NCBI RefSeq assembly: GCF_029277985.1
Contig: NZ_CP119546.1
Location: 2,046,001-2,110,000, forward strand
DNA from: Providencia stuartii
Lineage (GTDB): Bacteria > Pseudomonadota > Gammaproteobacteria > Enterobacterales > Enterobacteriaceae
DNA: 64,000 bases
Direction: 5' to 3'
Shown: positions 22,873 to 31,837 of the stretch, piece after piece
Numbering within the stretch: the stretch's first letter is position 1
Layout: each line of letters starts with the position of its first letter
Notes under the pieces: model-generated
Database searches by the model: none
What the model saw: only the letters and a program-made list of their open reading frames with translations
What the model was told of the DNA's origin: nothing
Made by a program: the position numbers and the translations under genes

Positions 22873-23229
22873 TTATAAAAGCTCAAGGACTTGCTCGGGT
22901 GGACGTCCTAGTTTTGCCTGTTTGCCTTTGACAACAATAGGGCGCTCAATCAGTTTTGGGTTTTCATGCATGGCTTGAATGAGTTGTTCTTGCGTTAAAG
23001 TGGTTTCCCCTAAATTTAGTGTTTTATAGCACTCTTCTTTCGTGCGCATGAGTTGGCGAGCATCTGCAAAGCCTAACGCCTTTAACAATTGTTTTAGTTG
23101 AGAAACACTAGGTGGATTTTTCAAGTATTCGACGATAGTCGGTGTAACCCCATTGGATTCTAATAGGGCTAGGGTCTCACGGCTTTTAGAACAACGTGGA
23201 TTATGATAAATGGTTATTGTGTCCGTCAT
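22873..23229 (-). CDS. yfgD: ArsC-family glutaredoxin-like reductase YfgD
   Basis: The 118-residue protein has an ArsC/thioredoxin-like fold with the N-terminal active-site cysteine in IYHNPRCSKSRETL and the C-terminal RPIVVKGKQAKLGRPPE segment shared by arsenate reductases. True arsenate reduction is uncertain: the chromosomal YfgD group lacks a linked ars operon, and none is seen here. Three in-frame ATGs occur at 23238, 23235 and 23229; the last gives the family N-terminus MTDTITIYHN and the best spacing from AAGGA. It follows bepA by 13 nt and is probably its operon partner. Confidence 0.85.
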   Translation of the reverse strand: MTDTITIYHNPRCSKSRETLALLESNGVTPTIVEYLKNPPSVSQLKQLLKALGFADARQLMRTKEECYKTLNLGETTLTQEQLIQAMHENPKLIERPIVVKGKQAKLGRPPEQVLELL

Positions 23230-23242
23230 GGTCATCATTTCC

Positions 23243-24706
23243 TTACGGTTTGGCTTTACTGTCTCTTAATTGTAACTTTCTTAATTCATCAATACGTGCA
23301 TCATAGCGTTGCTGTTCATAGCTGCCTAAACGACTTTTACGGCTGGCTTCGCTAAGATAATTGATCGCATTATCATAGTTACCCCGTAATGCCATTCCTT
23401 CCGCATAGGCGGCCAGCTCTTCATTCCGTTTGCCTTGTTTGGCGGACGTTTCTGCTAATAGATCCCACCCATTTGGGTCGTCAGGATTATTGAATGTATA
23501 TTTATTCAGCAAAGAACTCGCATTTTGATACTGTTTATTATTAATTAACGCATTGGCAAGGTTAATTTGTAATACAGGGTTATTAGGCGATTTTTTCAAT
23601 GCGTTTTGTAAGCGGGTCACGGCTTGGGATGAACGACGTTGTTCAATATCTAAATCGGTCATACTATCGATAAACCATGGGTTATCGGGTTGTTTTTCCA
23701 GCAAACTCGCCATGATTTTAGTTGCCTCAGCATATTTTTTATCTTGTGATAATTTTAATGCTTTACCGTAGTCCGCGGCCATGCGTTCTTGCGCCGTGCC
23801 TTGACTATAATTTTCAAGAATTTGGTCAAGGGCATGCTGTTGTCCCGCTGTATACATTGATAAGATACGCACTCGTGCATACATAAAATCATCGGAAGAC
23901 GGTACGGTGAGTTTGGGGTACTGATTAGAGCGGTTACGCGCATCCGCTAAACGGCTATCGGGTAATGGGTGCGTTAACAGTATTTCAGGTGGCTTTGACA
24001 TGTAACGAGTTTGGTCTGACATGGTTTGCATAAAGTCAGCCATAGCATGAGGGTCAAAGCCTGCGCGTCTTAGTGTTTGTAAGCCGATGCGGTCTGCTTC
24101 TTGCTCGTTAGCTTGAGTAAAGCTGATCATACCTTGCTGAACGCCGGCCATTGTTCCTGTTAAGGCCGCAAATCCGGCTTGTGGGTTTGCCATGACCAAT
24201 AAGAGTGAACCAATAGTGCCAGCTATAGCAAGCGGTGTGGTACTTTTTTGGTCTTCCATCATACGTGCAAGGTGGCGTTGCGTCACGTGAGAGATTTCGT
24301 GAGCCATCACAGAGGCAAGTTGACTCTCGTTTTGGCTGTAACGAAAAAGTGCTGAATGCAATACGACATTACCACCAAAGTAGGCATAAGCGTTAATGTT
24401 CGGATTATTCACTAAATAGAACTTAAAAGGTGTTCTAACGGAATCCGCATTTTTGACTAATCGCATACCGAGCTTATTGATGTATTGATTGAGGAGAGGG
24501 TCATATATCAACGGGGTACTTGCACGAATTTGGCGCGTGATCGCATCACCCATAATAATTTCTTGGTTGATACTCAGCGTACCGCCAGCGGTCGTACCGA
24601 TGTCTGGAAGCGTGTCCTCAACGGCACTGTATGCGGGGAATGTCGCGCCGTTGACGCACGCTGCTATCAATAAAACTAGAAGTGGATTTTTCAGTTTTTT
24701 ATTCAT
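23243..24706 (-). CDS. bepA: Periplasmic metalloprotease/chaperone BepA
   Basis: BepA (YfgC) helps LptD assembly and degrades misassembled outer-membrane proteins together with the BAM complex. The 487-residue protein has a signal peptide (LKNPLLVLLIAACVNGATFPAYSA), an M48 protease domain with the zinc motif HEISH (AHEISHVTQRH, near residue 135) and the downstream NEQEADRIG glutamate. A TPR array spans about residues 310-480. The start at 24706 (MNKKLKNP) gives exactly the E. coli length. The gene is divergent from perM. Confidence 0.93.
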   Translation of the reverse strand: MNKKLKNPLLVLLIAACVNGATFPAYSAVEDTLPDIGTTAGGTLSINQEIIMGDAITRQIRASTPLIYDPLLNQYINKLGMRLVKNADSVRTPFKFYLVNNPNINAYAYFGGNVVLHSALFRYSQNESQLASVMAHEISHVTQRHLARMMEDQKSTTPLAIAGTIGSLLLVMANPQAGFAALTGTMAGVQQGMISFTQANEQEADRIGLQTLRRAGFDPHAMADFMQTMSDQTRYMSKPPEILLTHPLPDSRLADARNRSNQYPKLTVPSSDDFMYARVRILSMYTAGQQHALDQILENYSQGTAQERMAADYGKALKLSQDKKYAEATKIMASLLEKQPDNPWFIDSMTDLDIEQRRSSQAVTRLQNALKKSPNNPVLQINLANALINNKQYQNASSLLNKYTFNNPDDPNGWDLLAETSAKQGKRNEELAAYAEGMALRGNYDNAINYLSEASRKSRLGSYEQQRYDARIDELRKLQLRDSKAKP

Positions 24707-24844
24707 GAAAAAATTGCATCCCGTACAACGATTAATTTTCAGCTTAATCCATGATAGCAAAAGCTATCGAAATGTCTGTTAATTGGTATAATTTTCGCTA
24801 ATTTAGGAACTGTCTTTAAAGCATCACTTCCCAAGGAGCTATAT

Positions 24845-25918
24845 ATGTTGGAAATGCTATTACAATGGTATCGGCGACGCTTTGCTGATCCTCAGGCTGT
24901 TGCGTTGTTTACGTTGCTCATTGTTGGCTTCTGTATCATCTTTTTCTTTAGCAATATATTAGCTCCGTTGTTGGTCGCTATCGCCTTAGCTTACTTACTT
25001 GAATGGCCGACACATTTACTTGAGCGTATTGGTTGCTCTCGTGTTGTTGCGGTTACGATTATTTTGACCTTGTTTGCGGGAATTAGTGCCATGGTCATTT
25101 TAATTATTGCACCAACGGCATGGCAACAAGGGATTAATCTGGTAGGGGATTTGCCAAATATGGTAAATCGTTTTAACGAATTCGCACAAACCTTACCTGA
25201 ACGATATCCGGCTTTAGTTGACGCGGGTATCATTGATATGATGGCTGATAATTTACGTGGTCGTTTGTCAGGGATGGCGGAATCCGTCGTGAAAATGTCG
25301 GTGGCTTCTTTAATCGGTGTATTTACTTTAGCTATTTATACCGTTCTTGTGCCTCTAATGACATTTTTCTTATTAAAAGATAAACAAAAAATCATTAATA
25401 GTGTCCAAAAAGTCCTTCCACGAAACCGTTTATTGGTGGGGAAAGTATGGATAGAAATGAACCAACAAATTACCAACTATTTACGTGGTAAAGTCACTGA
25501 GATGATCATTGTTGGCGTTTGTACCTATGCGGGGTTCGCTTACTTTGACTTGCGTTATTCGGTGTTATTATCGGTACTGGTCGGGGTGTCGGTATTGATC
25601 CCTTACATTGGTGCCGTGGCGGTAACCATCCCAGTGGTTCTTGTGGCGTTGTTTCAATGGGGGATCGGCAGTGATTTTTGGTCGCTAATCATTGTTTACC
25701 TTGTTATTCAAGGGTTAGACAGTAATTTATTCGTTCCGCTACTCTTTTCTGAGGCCGTGAATCTTCATCCGCTTGTGATTATATTATCGGTAGTGATTTT
25801 TGGGGGATTATGGGGTTTTTGGGGCGTATTTTTTGCGATACCGTTAGCCACATTGATCAAAGCGGTGATTAACGTCTGGCCTGAAGAAACAACGGAAAAC
25901 CAAGCTAAACTGGAGTGA
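24845..25918 (+). CDS. perM: AI-2E family inner-membrane permease PerM
   Basis: The 357-residue polytopic protein has about eight membrane segments and the PF01594 pattern, including FFLLKDKQKIINSVQKVLPR and the C-terminal GFWGVFFAIPLATLIKAVIN. PerM is a putative permease of unsettled substrate; the family includes AI-2 exporters and Na+/H+ antiporter-like members. It is divergent from bepA, as in E. coli. An AAGGAGC ribosome binding site precedes the start. The macrodomain gene follows after 10 nt and is probably co-transcribed. Confidence 0.9.
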   Translation: MLEMLLQWYRRRFADPQAVALFTLLIVGFCIIFFFSNILAPLLVAIALAYLLEWPTHLLERIGCSRVVAVTIILTLFAGISAMVILIIAPTAWQQGINLVGDLPNMVNRFNEFAQTLPERYPALVDAGIIDMMADNLRGRLSGMAESVVKMSVASLIGVFTLAIYTVLVPLMTFFLLKDKQKIINSVQKVLPRNRLLVGKVWIEMNQQITNYLRGKVTEMIIVGVCTYAGFAYFDLRYSVLLSVLVGVSVLIPYIGAVAVTIPVVLVALFQWGIGSDFWSLIIVYLVIQGLDSNLFVPLLFSEAVNLHPLVIILSVVIFGGLWGFWGVFFAIPLATLIKAVINVWPEETTENQAKLE

Positions 25919-25928
25919 AGGGGCGACA

Positions 25929-26450
25929 ATGCCGGCTAATATCGAGTTACAACAAGGTGATATCACTAAAGTTACCGTCGATGCTATCGTGAATGCAGCG
26001 AATAGTTCTTTATTAGGCGGTGGTGGCGTCGATGGCGCTATTCACCGTGCAGGAGGCAGTGCAATTCTTGATGAATGCCGCCAAATTAGAGCTAAACAGG
26101 GAGGGTGTAAACCTGGGCATGCAGTTATAACGACAGCGGGTCGTTTGCCTGCTAAATATGTTATTCATACGGTAGGGCCGGTATGGCAAGACGGAACATA
26201 CGGTGAAACACAGGTATTAGCAAATGCGTATTTATCCTGCTTACAATTGGCCAGCCAGTATAAGGTCGCGACCATCGCATTTCCCAATATTAGCACTGGG
26301 ATCTATGGTTTTCCTAAGGCATTAGCTGCACAGGTTGCTTGCGAAACCGTCGTAAATTACCTTGCCGCTCATGCGTTGCCGATGAAAGTCATTTTCATGT
26401 GCTTCGATGCAGAAAATTACCATTTATATCAACAGCAACTGCAACAATAA
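25929..26450 (+). CDS. ymdB: Macrodomain O-acetyl-ADP-ribose deacetylase, YmdB type
   Basis: The 173-residue protein is one macrodomain. ADP-ribose-binding loop 1 is IVNAANSSLLGGGGVDGAIH (residues 20-39) and loop 2 is ISTGIYGFPKALAA (about 120-133). YmdB hydrolyses O-acetyl-ADP-ribose and binds RNase III as an inhibitor in E. coli. In E. coli it sits elsewhere, so its position behind perM is lineage-specific. A terminator-like hairpin follows at 26544. Confidence 0.9.
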   Translation: MPANIELQQGDITKVTVDAIVNAANSSLLGGGGVDGAIHRAGGSAILDECRQIRAKQGGCKPGHAVITTAGRLPAKYVIHTVGPVWQDGTYGETQVLANAYLSCLQLASQYKVATIAFPNISTGIYGFPKALAAQVACETVVNYLAAHALPMKVIFMCFDAENYHLYQQQLQQ

Positions 26451-26543
26451 AACAGGATTGTGGAAGCGTTATTGTTCATGATTTTATCGGTTCAATCTGG
26501 CTTAGATTAACCTATATCGAGTTACGCTTGCTGACGCTAAAGA

Positions 26544-26588
26544 GGTTATTGCTCCAACGGGAGCAGTAACCGGTTTATTTTTGTTGTT
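26544..26588 (+). terminator. Hairpin terminator of perM-ymdB
   Basis: GGTTATTGCTCC (26544-26555) pairs with GGAGCAGTAACC (26560-26571) over 12 bp with one wobble and a four-base loop, followed by a T-rich stretch (GGTTTATTTTTG). It lies 93 nt past the macrodomain gene. Confidence 0.7.
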
Positions 26589-26810
26589 TGGTTGGCTATT
26601 CATCGAGATTCATTGTCTTGTCCTCTCTGTCGATAATGCCGGAACATGAATGGGATGAATTTGAATATCATAGCAATAAGCTGTCTCTATCTTTGTTTCG
26701 CGTTCAGCGAAGAATAGAGGTATTGATACTGTTCAGATGAACAATCATCGTTAGTTTTTGATTGTCCTGTCTTTTGCGCGGTAGGATTAAGGTTGCTGGA
26801 GAAAGAAGAG

Positions 26811-26836
26811 AGGGTTGTGTAAAGCTTAACAACCCT
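26811..26836 (-). terminator. Possible terminator of gcvR-bcp
   Basis: AGGGTTGT and ACAACCCT form an 8-bp inverted repeat with a 10-nt loop, 14 nt past the bcp stop. On the minus strand the downstream tract is pyrimidine-rich (CTCTCTTCTTTCTCC) rather than a pure T-run, so strength is uncertain. Confidence 0.5.
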
Positions 26837-26849
26837 ATCAGGTAAAATA

Positions 26850-27320
26850 TTAAGCGTGACTATTTATGTATTCGAGAACAATTTCATGGTGATTGCTGGT
26901 TTTGAAATTATCGAATACATGTTCAATAGTTCCATTTGCATCAACAAGGAAACTAATACGATGGATGCCATCATAAGTTTTCCCCATGAACTGTTTTTCA
27001 CCCCAAACACCAAATTGTTCACAAACTTGATGATCTTCATCTGAGAGCAGTGTGAAGTTCAACATTTCTTTTTCAGCGAAACGAGACAATTTTTCGGGTT
27101 TATCTGTGCTAATGCCTAAAACTTCAACACCCTTTTGTCTAAGTGTATCCATTTCGTCACGCAGACCACATGCTTGGACTGTACATCCTGGGGTCATGGC
27201 CTTAGGGTAGAAGTAAACTAATACGCGTTGACCCTGATAATCTGAAAGATTGATGATTTCACCATCTTGGTCAGGAAGGCTAAATTGAGGCGCCTTATCA
27301 CCGGCTTTCAATGGGTTCAT
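26850..27320 (-). CDS. bcp: Thiol peroxidase Bcp (peroxiredoxin Q)
   Basis: Bcp reduces hydrogen peroxide and organic or lipid hydroperoxides in the cytosol with thioredoxin. The 156-residue AhpC/TSA-fold protein carries the active-site segment TPGCTVQACGLRDEM, which includes the peroxidatic cysteine and the resolving cysteine five residues later. It follows gcvR by 14 nt on the same strand, the conserved gcvR-bcp pair, with no promoter evident between them. Length equals E. coli Bcp (156). Confidence 0.95.
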   Translation of the reverse strand: MNPLKAGDKAPQFSLPDQDGEIINLSDYQGQRVLVYFYPKAMTPGCTVQACGLRDEMDTLRQKGVEVLGISTDKPEKLSRFAEKEMLNFTLLSDEDHQVCEQFGVWGEKQFMGKTYDGIHRISFLVDANGTIEHVFDNFKTSNHHEIVLEYINSHA

Positions 27321-27334
27321 TACATATATCTCCG

Positions 27335-27925
27335 TTAACTCTGCATTTTAGGATTATTAACAATGCTTATGTTGCCTTTTGCATTGAGTATTGTACATAG
27401 TTGTTGAAATTTATTCTTTATAATTATGCCATTATCATCCAATGGATGATGCGCTGTAATTTGAATTTCGAGCTGAGCCGGCATGCCATTGTTTGCGGGT
27501 TGTGTTTTTGACACAAGCTCCGCGATATTACATTGTTGAGTTGTGAATAAATTCGTAAATTGTTCTACGATACGCGGTGCATCATCAACCATAACGTTCA
27601 CTGTGACTGTTGATGGATAATCGGTTGTTTGTACACTTTGCGTACGCTTCATCACAATCAACAGATCAAGTTCGGCCCCTTTCAGCGGTAGAATAGCTTC
27701 AATTTGGGCTATCGCGTTCCAACTACCGGAAAGCATCATAATAAAGGTAAATTCCTTACCAAACATGGCTAAACGGCTGTCTTCAATATTGCAATCACAC
27801 TCGCTCACAAGACGTGTAATAGTATTCACAATGCCCGGACGATCGGTTCCTAGCGCAGTAATCACAAGAAATTGCTGTTCTGTCTTAGGCAAAGTCTGTT
27901 CCTTATTTTTAATTGGCAGATCCAC
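27335..27925 (-). CDS. gcvR: Glycine cleavage system transcriptional repressor GcvR
   Basis: The 196-residue protein has two ACT domains (about residues 18-90 and 105-185). The first shows FLVITALGTDRPGIVNTITR, the usual ligand-binding start of an ACT fold. GcvR does not bind DNA: in E. coli it binds GcvA and blocks gcv operon activation when glycine is low. It is divergent from dapA and upstream of bcp, the same layout as in E. coli. Confidence 0.92.
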   Translation of the reverse strand: MDLPIKNKEQTLPKTEQQFLVITALGTDRPGIVNTITRLVSECDCNIEDSRLAMFGKEFTFIMMLSGSWNAIAQIEAILPLKGAELDLLIVMKRTQSVQTTDYPSTVTVNVMVDDAPRIVEQFTNLFTTQQCNIAELVSKTQPANNGMPAQLEIQITAHHPLDDNGIIIKNKFQQLCTILNAKGNISIVNNPKMQS

Positions 27926-28165
27926 GTTTTAGCTTCAAGATTCCAAGCATAAAATCTGCTTGTTGATATCGGTAAGGAAACCATAAAAATGAGAATCTGC
28001 CAAGTAGGCAGATTCACTCTTGCGAAGAATGATCGAGAATTATTACTTCTGTTTAAGTTATTCATGGCGGTATTAACAAAATTCATTAAAAACCTGTGGT
28101 TGGGTGGTTTTCTTCTTTCAAATGAAAAAGTACCATGGAGACTAAACTATTTAGGGGGTATAGCT

Positions 28166-29074
28166 ATGTCTCATTCAAACACAAACTATAAAGCGTTTTT
28201 AACTGGCAGTATTGTTGCAGTAATTACACCAATGGATTCAAATGGGCGTTTGGATAAGCAAAGCTTGAAAAAATTGGTTGATTACCATGTTGAGAGCGGT
28301 ACCTCCGCCATTGTCTCTGTTGGGACCACAGGTGAGTCGGCAACCTTAACGCATAAAGAACATGTTGAAGTCGTTCACACCACGTTGGAACTTGCCGATG
28401 GGCGTATTCCTATTATTGCTGGAGCAGGGGCGAACGCGACCGCAGAAGCTATCTCGTTGACAAGAGAGTTTGAACATTCCGGAGTGGTTGCCTGCCTGAC
28501 AGTGACACCGTATTACAATAGACCTTCACAAGAAGGCTTGTATCAACACTTTAAAGCAATTTCAGAAAACACGAGCTTGCCTCAAATTCTCTATAATGTA
28601 CCATCACGCACAGGATGTGATTTATTACCAGAAACAGTGGGGCGCTTAGCTAAATTGGCGAATATTGTGTCAATTAAAGAGGCGACAGGGAACTTAGCAA
28701 GGGTTCATCAAATCAAAGAACTGGTTAATGACGATTTTGTTCTGCTCACTGGTGATGATGCAACCGCACTTGACTTCATGCAGTTGGGCGGTCAGGGCGT
28801 TATTTCTGTTACTGCTAACGTTGCTGCCGCACAAATGGTAAAAATGTGTGACTTAGCGCTTGCGGGCAAATATACTGAGGCTCGTGAATTAAACAAACGT
28901 CTGATGGGTTTGCATCATCAGTTATTTGTTGAGCCTAATCCAATTCCAGCGAAGTGGGGCTGCCACCGCCTTGGCTTGATTGCTGACGATACATTACGGT
29001 TACCAATGACACCGTTAACCGCAGCCGGTCAACAAAAAGTGGAAGAAGCCCTGAAACTCGCTGGGTTACTGTAA
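28166..29074 (+). CDS. dapA: 4-hydroxy-tetrahydrodipicolinate synthase DapA
   Basis: DapA condenses pyruvate with aspartate semialdehyde, the first committed step to lysine and meso-diaminopimelate. The 302-residue TIM-barrel protein shows GTTGESATL (pyruvate and Thr relay), [20 protein letters not shown] with the catalytic Tyr, and the Schiff-base Lys in [10 protein letters not shown]. The start at 28166 ([19 protein letters not shown]) is chosen because AGGGGG lies 8-13 nt upstream; an upstream in-frame ATG at 27989 would add 59 residues unlike the family. It is followed by bamC after 16 nt. Confidence 0.94.
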   Translation: MSHSNTNYKAFLTGSIVAVITPMDSNGRLDKQSLKKLVDYHVESGTSAIVSVGTTGESATLTHKEHVEVVHTTLELADGRIPIIAGAGANATAEAISLTREFEHSGVVACLTVTPYYNRPSQEGLYQHFKAISENTSLPQILYNVPSRTGCDLLPETVGRLAKLANIVSIKEATGNLARVHQIKELVNDDFVLLTGDDATALDFMQLGGQGVISVTANVAAAQMVKMCDLALAGKYTEARELNKRLMGLHHQLFVEPNPIPAKWGCHRLGLIADDTLRLPMTPLTAAGQQKVEEALKLAGLL

Positions 29075-29090
29075 AATTTAGGGAATTTTA

Positions 29091-30140
29091 ATGGCAACAC
29101 TATTGCAAAAATCGAAGGTTATGAAGGTTGCTGGCCTGTCACTCGTTGTGTTACTGGCAGCCTGCTCCAGCGATCAGCGCTATAAACGTCAGGTCAGCGG
29201 TAACGAAGACTATCTCGATGCCGCGCCATTGAAAGTGTTAAATATACCTCAGGGAATGACATTACCATTGCAAAATGGTGAATATGAAATCCCTAAAGTC
29301 ACCTCATCGGGCCCAGTAGGTAAAGCACTTGATATTCGCCCTCCAGTATTGTCTATCTCGCAACTCGCGGGTTCACGTACTGAAGATAGCGCTGAAGCAA
29401 GCCGTTTGTTGCTTGAGAATACACCTGAAAATAGTGCGCTTTGGTCACAAGTCGCAATGATTTTGGAACAACGTAATATTCCTGTTTCTTCTAAGGATGA
29501 TGGTTCGCACGCGATTGAAACCGATTGGGTGAAATGGGAACGTGCAGACGAAGATGTTCCGTTAGAAAGTCGTCATAAAGTGACTGTTCAGCCGCAAGGC
29601 GGGATGATCGCATTGACTGTCACCAACTTAGGCTTGCGCCAAGGTACAGAGTCGATTAACGATCAGGCCGAAATTCAGCGTTACAATAAATTATTGTTGA
29701 ATGAATTAACTGAGAGCCTGTACGCACTACGTGATACCTCGAATAAAAACAGCATTCAAAGTGCTTATGGCATCATTGATGTTCAATCAGGTAGTGATTC
29801 TACAGGTTTACCTGTGGTTATCGTACGTGCGCCATTTGATGCAGTTTGGGAACGTTTGCCACGTACTCTCGAAAGCGTTGGTATGAAGGTGGGTGACCGT
29901 AGCCGTTCAAATGGTTCTGTTATGGTCACCTATAAGGGGCTAAGTAGTTCCGAATGGCAGAATTTAGGTATTGATGATCCTTCCATTCCTGAAGCAGATT
30001 ATAAAATTCAAGTGGGTGATTTGAATAACCGTAGTAGCCTACAGTTTATCAACACCAAAGGTGTACCATTAACTCAGAAACAAAATGATGATATGGTTGC
30101 TGCCTTGAAAGCCGCTTTCAGTAAAGTGGGTAATAAGTAA
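29091..30140 (+). CDS. bamC: Outer-membrane assembly lipoprotein BamC
   Basis: BamC (NlpB) is a lipoprotein of the BAM complex that inserts beta-barrel proteins. The 349-residue precursor has a type II signal peptide with lipobox LLAAC (Cys about residue 25) and an extended N-terminal lasso. Two helix-grip domains follow (about 105-220 and 235-345, with TGLPVVIVRAPFDAVWERLP at the start of the second). It lies between dapA and purC, the conserved enteric dapA-bamC-purC order. Confidence 0.94.
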   Translation: MATLLQKSKVMKVAGLSLVVLLAACSSDQRYKRQVSGNEDYLDAAPLKVLNIPQGMTLPLQNGEYEIPKVTSSGPVGKALDIRPPVLSISQLAGSRTEDSAEASRLLLENTPENSALWSQVAMILEQRNIPVSSKDDGSHAIETDWVKWERADEDVPLESRHKVTVQPQGGMIALTVTNLGLRQGTESINDQAEIQRYNKLLLNELTESLYALRDTSNKNSIQSAYGIIDVQSGSDSTGLPVVIVRAPFDAVWERLPRTLESVGMKVGDRSRSNGSVMVTYKGLSSSEWQNLGIDDPSIPEADYKIQVGDLNNRSSLQFINTKGVPLTQKQNDDMVAALKAAFSKVGNK

Positions 30141-30157
30141 TTTTTTCTGACTTATCA

Positions 30158-30197
30158 AGCCGTGATCCAGCGATATTGGGTCACGGCTTTTTTTATA
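30158..30197 (+). terminator. Terminator of dapA-bamC
   Basis: AGCCGTGATCC (30158-30168) and GGGTCACGGCT (30178-30188) form a stem with one imperfection, followed by TTTTTTTATA. It lies 18 nt past the bamC stop. Confidence 0.85.
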
Positions 30198-30320
30198 ACT
30201 CACAATCCTGTCTTAACTCTCTTCATGGTCAACGGCATAAAAAGAGCCACCTTGATGACTTCTTTAAAACCTGAATTTTAAAATTCGCTGTCAATGGACA
30301 AAAAACCAGTGTTTAAGCTT

Positions 30321-30336
30321 AAGTAATCGTTTGCGT
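30321..30336 (+). promoter_or_regulatory. PurR-like operator upstream of purC
   Basis: AAGTAATCGTTTGCGT matches the enteric PurR box at about 12 of 16 positions, with the right half TCGTTTGCGT nearly perfect. It lies 225 nt before the purC start, so the promoter it covers would give a long leader. Confidence 0.65.
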
Positions 30337-30441
30337 CTACACGTGAATTTTATTATCATAAATAGGTGAGGTAGATAAAATATTTAATATCAGTTAGTTA
30401 GAGAATTAGATGCATTTATTCAATCACTTATCAAAACAGAG

Positions 30442-30494
30442 CAGATAAGTAACGGTAGAGAGCAGATTTAACCCCTTCTGCGGTTACTTATCTG
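30442..30494 (+). repeat. Long hairpin in the purC leader
   Basis: CAGATAAGTAAC (30442-30453) and GTTACTTATCTG (30483-30494) are a perfect 12-bp inverted repeat. Inside it GCAGA (30462-30466) can pair with TCTGC (30477-30481). No T-run follows, so it is not a standard terminator. It could be a leader RNA structure or a remnant of a small palindromic repeat. Confidence 0.6.
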
Positions 30495-30560
30495 AATCTG
30501 CGGGTGTCATTTTGCAGGTTGATATCCTAATTGAATAATCCCATCTCTGGAGTGTGTAAG

Positions 30561-31274
30561 ATGCAAAAGAAAGCTGAGTTGTATCGTGGTAAGGCGAAAA
30601 CGGTCTATACCACTGAGGATCCTGACCTTTTAATTCTGGAATTCCGTAATGATACATCAGCACTCGATGGAGAGCGAATCGAGCAGTTCGAGCGTAAAGG
30701 GATGGTAAACAATAAGTTTAACCATTTTATTATGAGCAAACTGGAAGAAGCCGGTATCCCAACGCAAATGGAAGCGTTGCTTTCTGATACTGAAGCACTA
30801 GTCAAAAAATTGGATATGGTGCCGGTAGAGTGTGTTATTCGCAACCGAGCAGCCGGTTCTTTGGTTAAACGTCTTGGTGTTGAAGAAGGGATGGTGTTAA
30901 ACCCGCCACTGTTTGACTTATTCTTAAAAGATGATGCAAAACATGACCCAATGGTTAATGAGTCCTATTGTGAAACTTTTGGTTGGGTAAACAAAGAAAA
31001 CTTGGCGGAAATGAAGCGCTTAAGTTATAAAGCGAATGAAGTATTATCAAAGATTTTCGCCGATGCAGGGTTGATCTTGGTTGATTTTAAACTTGAATTT
31101 GGCTTATTTAAAGGTCAAGTGGTTCTCGGCGATGAGTTCTCTCCAGATGGTAGCCGTTTATGGGATAAAGCAACCTTAAATAAAATGGATAAAGACCGTT
31201 TCCGTCAAAGCCTTGGTGGCTTGATTGAAGCTTATGAAGAGGTGGCTCGTCGTATTGGCGTAGAACTCGATTAA
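30561..31274 (+). CDS. purC: SAICAR synthetase PurC
   Basis: PurC joins CAIR and aspartate with ATP in purine synthesis. The 237-residue enzyme starts [20 protein letters not shown], carries [19 protein letters not shown] and the [20 protein letters not shown] substrate segment, and ends at the E. coli length. The start at 30561 is preferred over an in-frame start at 30531, because GGAG lies 8 nt before it and the family N-terminus begins there. A PurR-like operator lies upstream and a strong terminator follows. Confidence 0.96.
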   Translation: MQKKAELYRGKAKTVYTTEDPDLLILEFRNDTSALDGERIEQFERKGMVNNKFNHFIMSKLEEAGIPTQMEALLSDTEALVKKLDMVPVECVIRNRAAGSLVKRLGVEEGMVLNPPLFDLFLKDDAKHDPMVNESYCETFGWVNKENLAEMKRLSYKANEVLSKIFADAGLILVDFKLEFGLFKGQVVLGDEFSPDGSRLWDKATLNKMDKDRFRQSLGGLIEAYEEVARRIGVELD

Positions 31275-31295
31275 TGAACAATTAAAGCCGTCACT

Positions 31296-31328
31296 AAAAA
31301 GTCGCTCATATAAGAGCGACTTTTTTTT
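31296..31328. terminator. Bidirectional terminator after purC
   Basis: GTCGCTC (31301-31307) and GAGCGAC (31314-31320), extended by A-run and T-run flanks, form an intrinsic terminator 22 nt past purC. The A-rich left side suggests it also ends the convergent gene at 31335. Confidence 0.85.
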
Positions 31329-31334
31329 GGGGAT

Positions 31335-31754
31335 TTATTGTTGATTCGTGCAATTAGATTGTTGATTTAACCGTTGGCAGCCCGCTGTCGCTGATAGGTT
31401 AACGGGTTTACCTTGTTCGGATAGCCATAATTTTAGCTGCTCAGCCGCTGGGTGGCGTGTAAAGGCCGTCTGGCGCATTTTTTCATTCTTTTCACCATAC
31501 TCTACTAGTTTATTATCAATAAAAATAAAATGTTGGATGGTGAAGGAGGTGGAAGACGTCATTGTAAAATGTTTTGTATAGAGCAGTAGAGTGGCATCTT
31601 GCTGTGTCGCTGAGTCAGCAGGGGATCCCATAATAGAGACCACTTGTTGTGGCGTCATGCCAGCGGTGATAGCCGTTAATGGGTTTGTTGAAGCATAGCC
31701 CACAAGGGAAAATGCTAGAATAAATATTACATAGATAGCTTTAATCGTGTGCAT
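31335..31754 (-). CDS. Exported small protein with BamE/SmpA-like fold
   Basis: The 139-residue protein has a signal peptide (IKAIYVIFILAFSLVGYAST) and, at about residues 30-75, the SmpA/OmlA-like pattern AITAGMTPQQVVSIMGSPAD followed by strands (TLLLYTK, FIFIDNKLVEYG). The BamE-like fold is found in many small periplasmic or lipid-anchored proteins. No lipobox cysteine is clear, so it is probably periplasmic. The C-terminal part has two cysteines (CQRLNQQSNC) that could form a disulfide. Its function is unknown. It sits alone, convergent with purC. Confidence 0.7.
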   Translation of the reverse strand: MHTIKAIYVIFILAFSLVGYASTNPLTAITAGMTPQQVVSIMGSPADSATQQDATLLLYTKHFTMTSSTSFTIQHFIFIDNKLVEYGEKNEKMRQTAFTRHPAAEQLKLWLSEQGKPVNLSATAGCQRLNQQSNCTNQQ

Positions 31755-31837
31755 AATGTTCTCCGTCTTATTGAATGGGAATAAAGCTATTATTTTTAGG
31801 CTAGCCAGCGTGGACAGTTTATGGATATTGGCGTCGT

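Larger units (their letters stand above)
26451..26849. other. Intergenic region between ymdB and bcp
   Basis: About 400 nt between convergent genes have no convincing reading frame. The left end holds the ymdB-side hairpin and the right end an inverted repeat next to bcp. The middle (about 26590-26800) shows nothing I can name. Confidence 0.5.
30198..30560 (+). promoter_or_regulatory. purC upstream region and leader
   Basis: About 360 nt between the bamC terminator and purC have no reading frame. The region contains the PurR-like box at 30321 and a long imperfect hairpin at 30442-30494, then the purC ribosome binding site GGAG at 30549. The leader is long enough for RNA-level control, which is only a guess. 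Confidence 0.5.

Noticed and set aside
27989..28165. Longer dapA start adding 59 residues
   Set aside because: The extension is not found in DapA and a strong AGGGGG site precedes the inner start.
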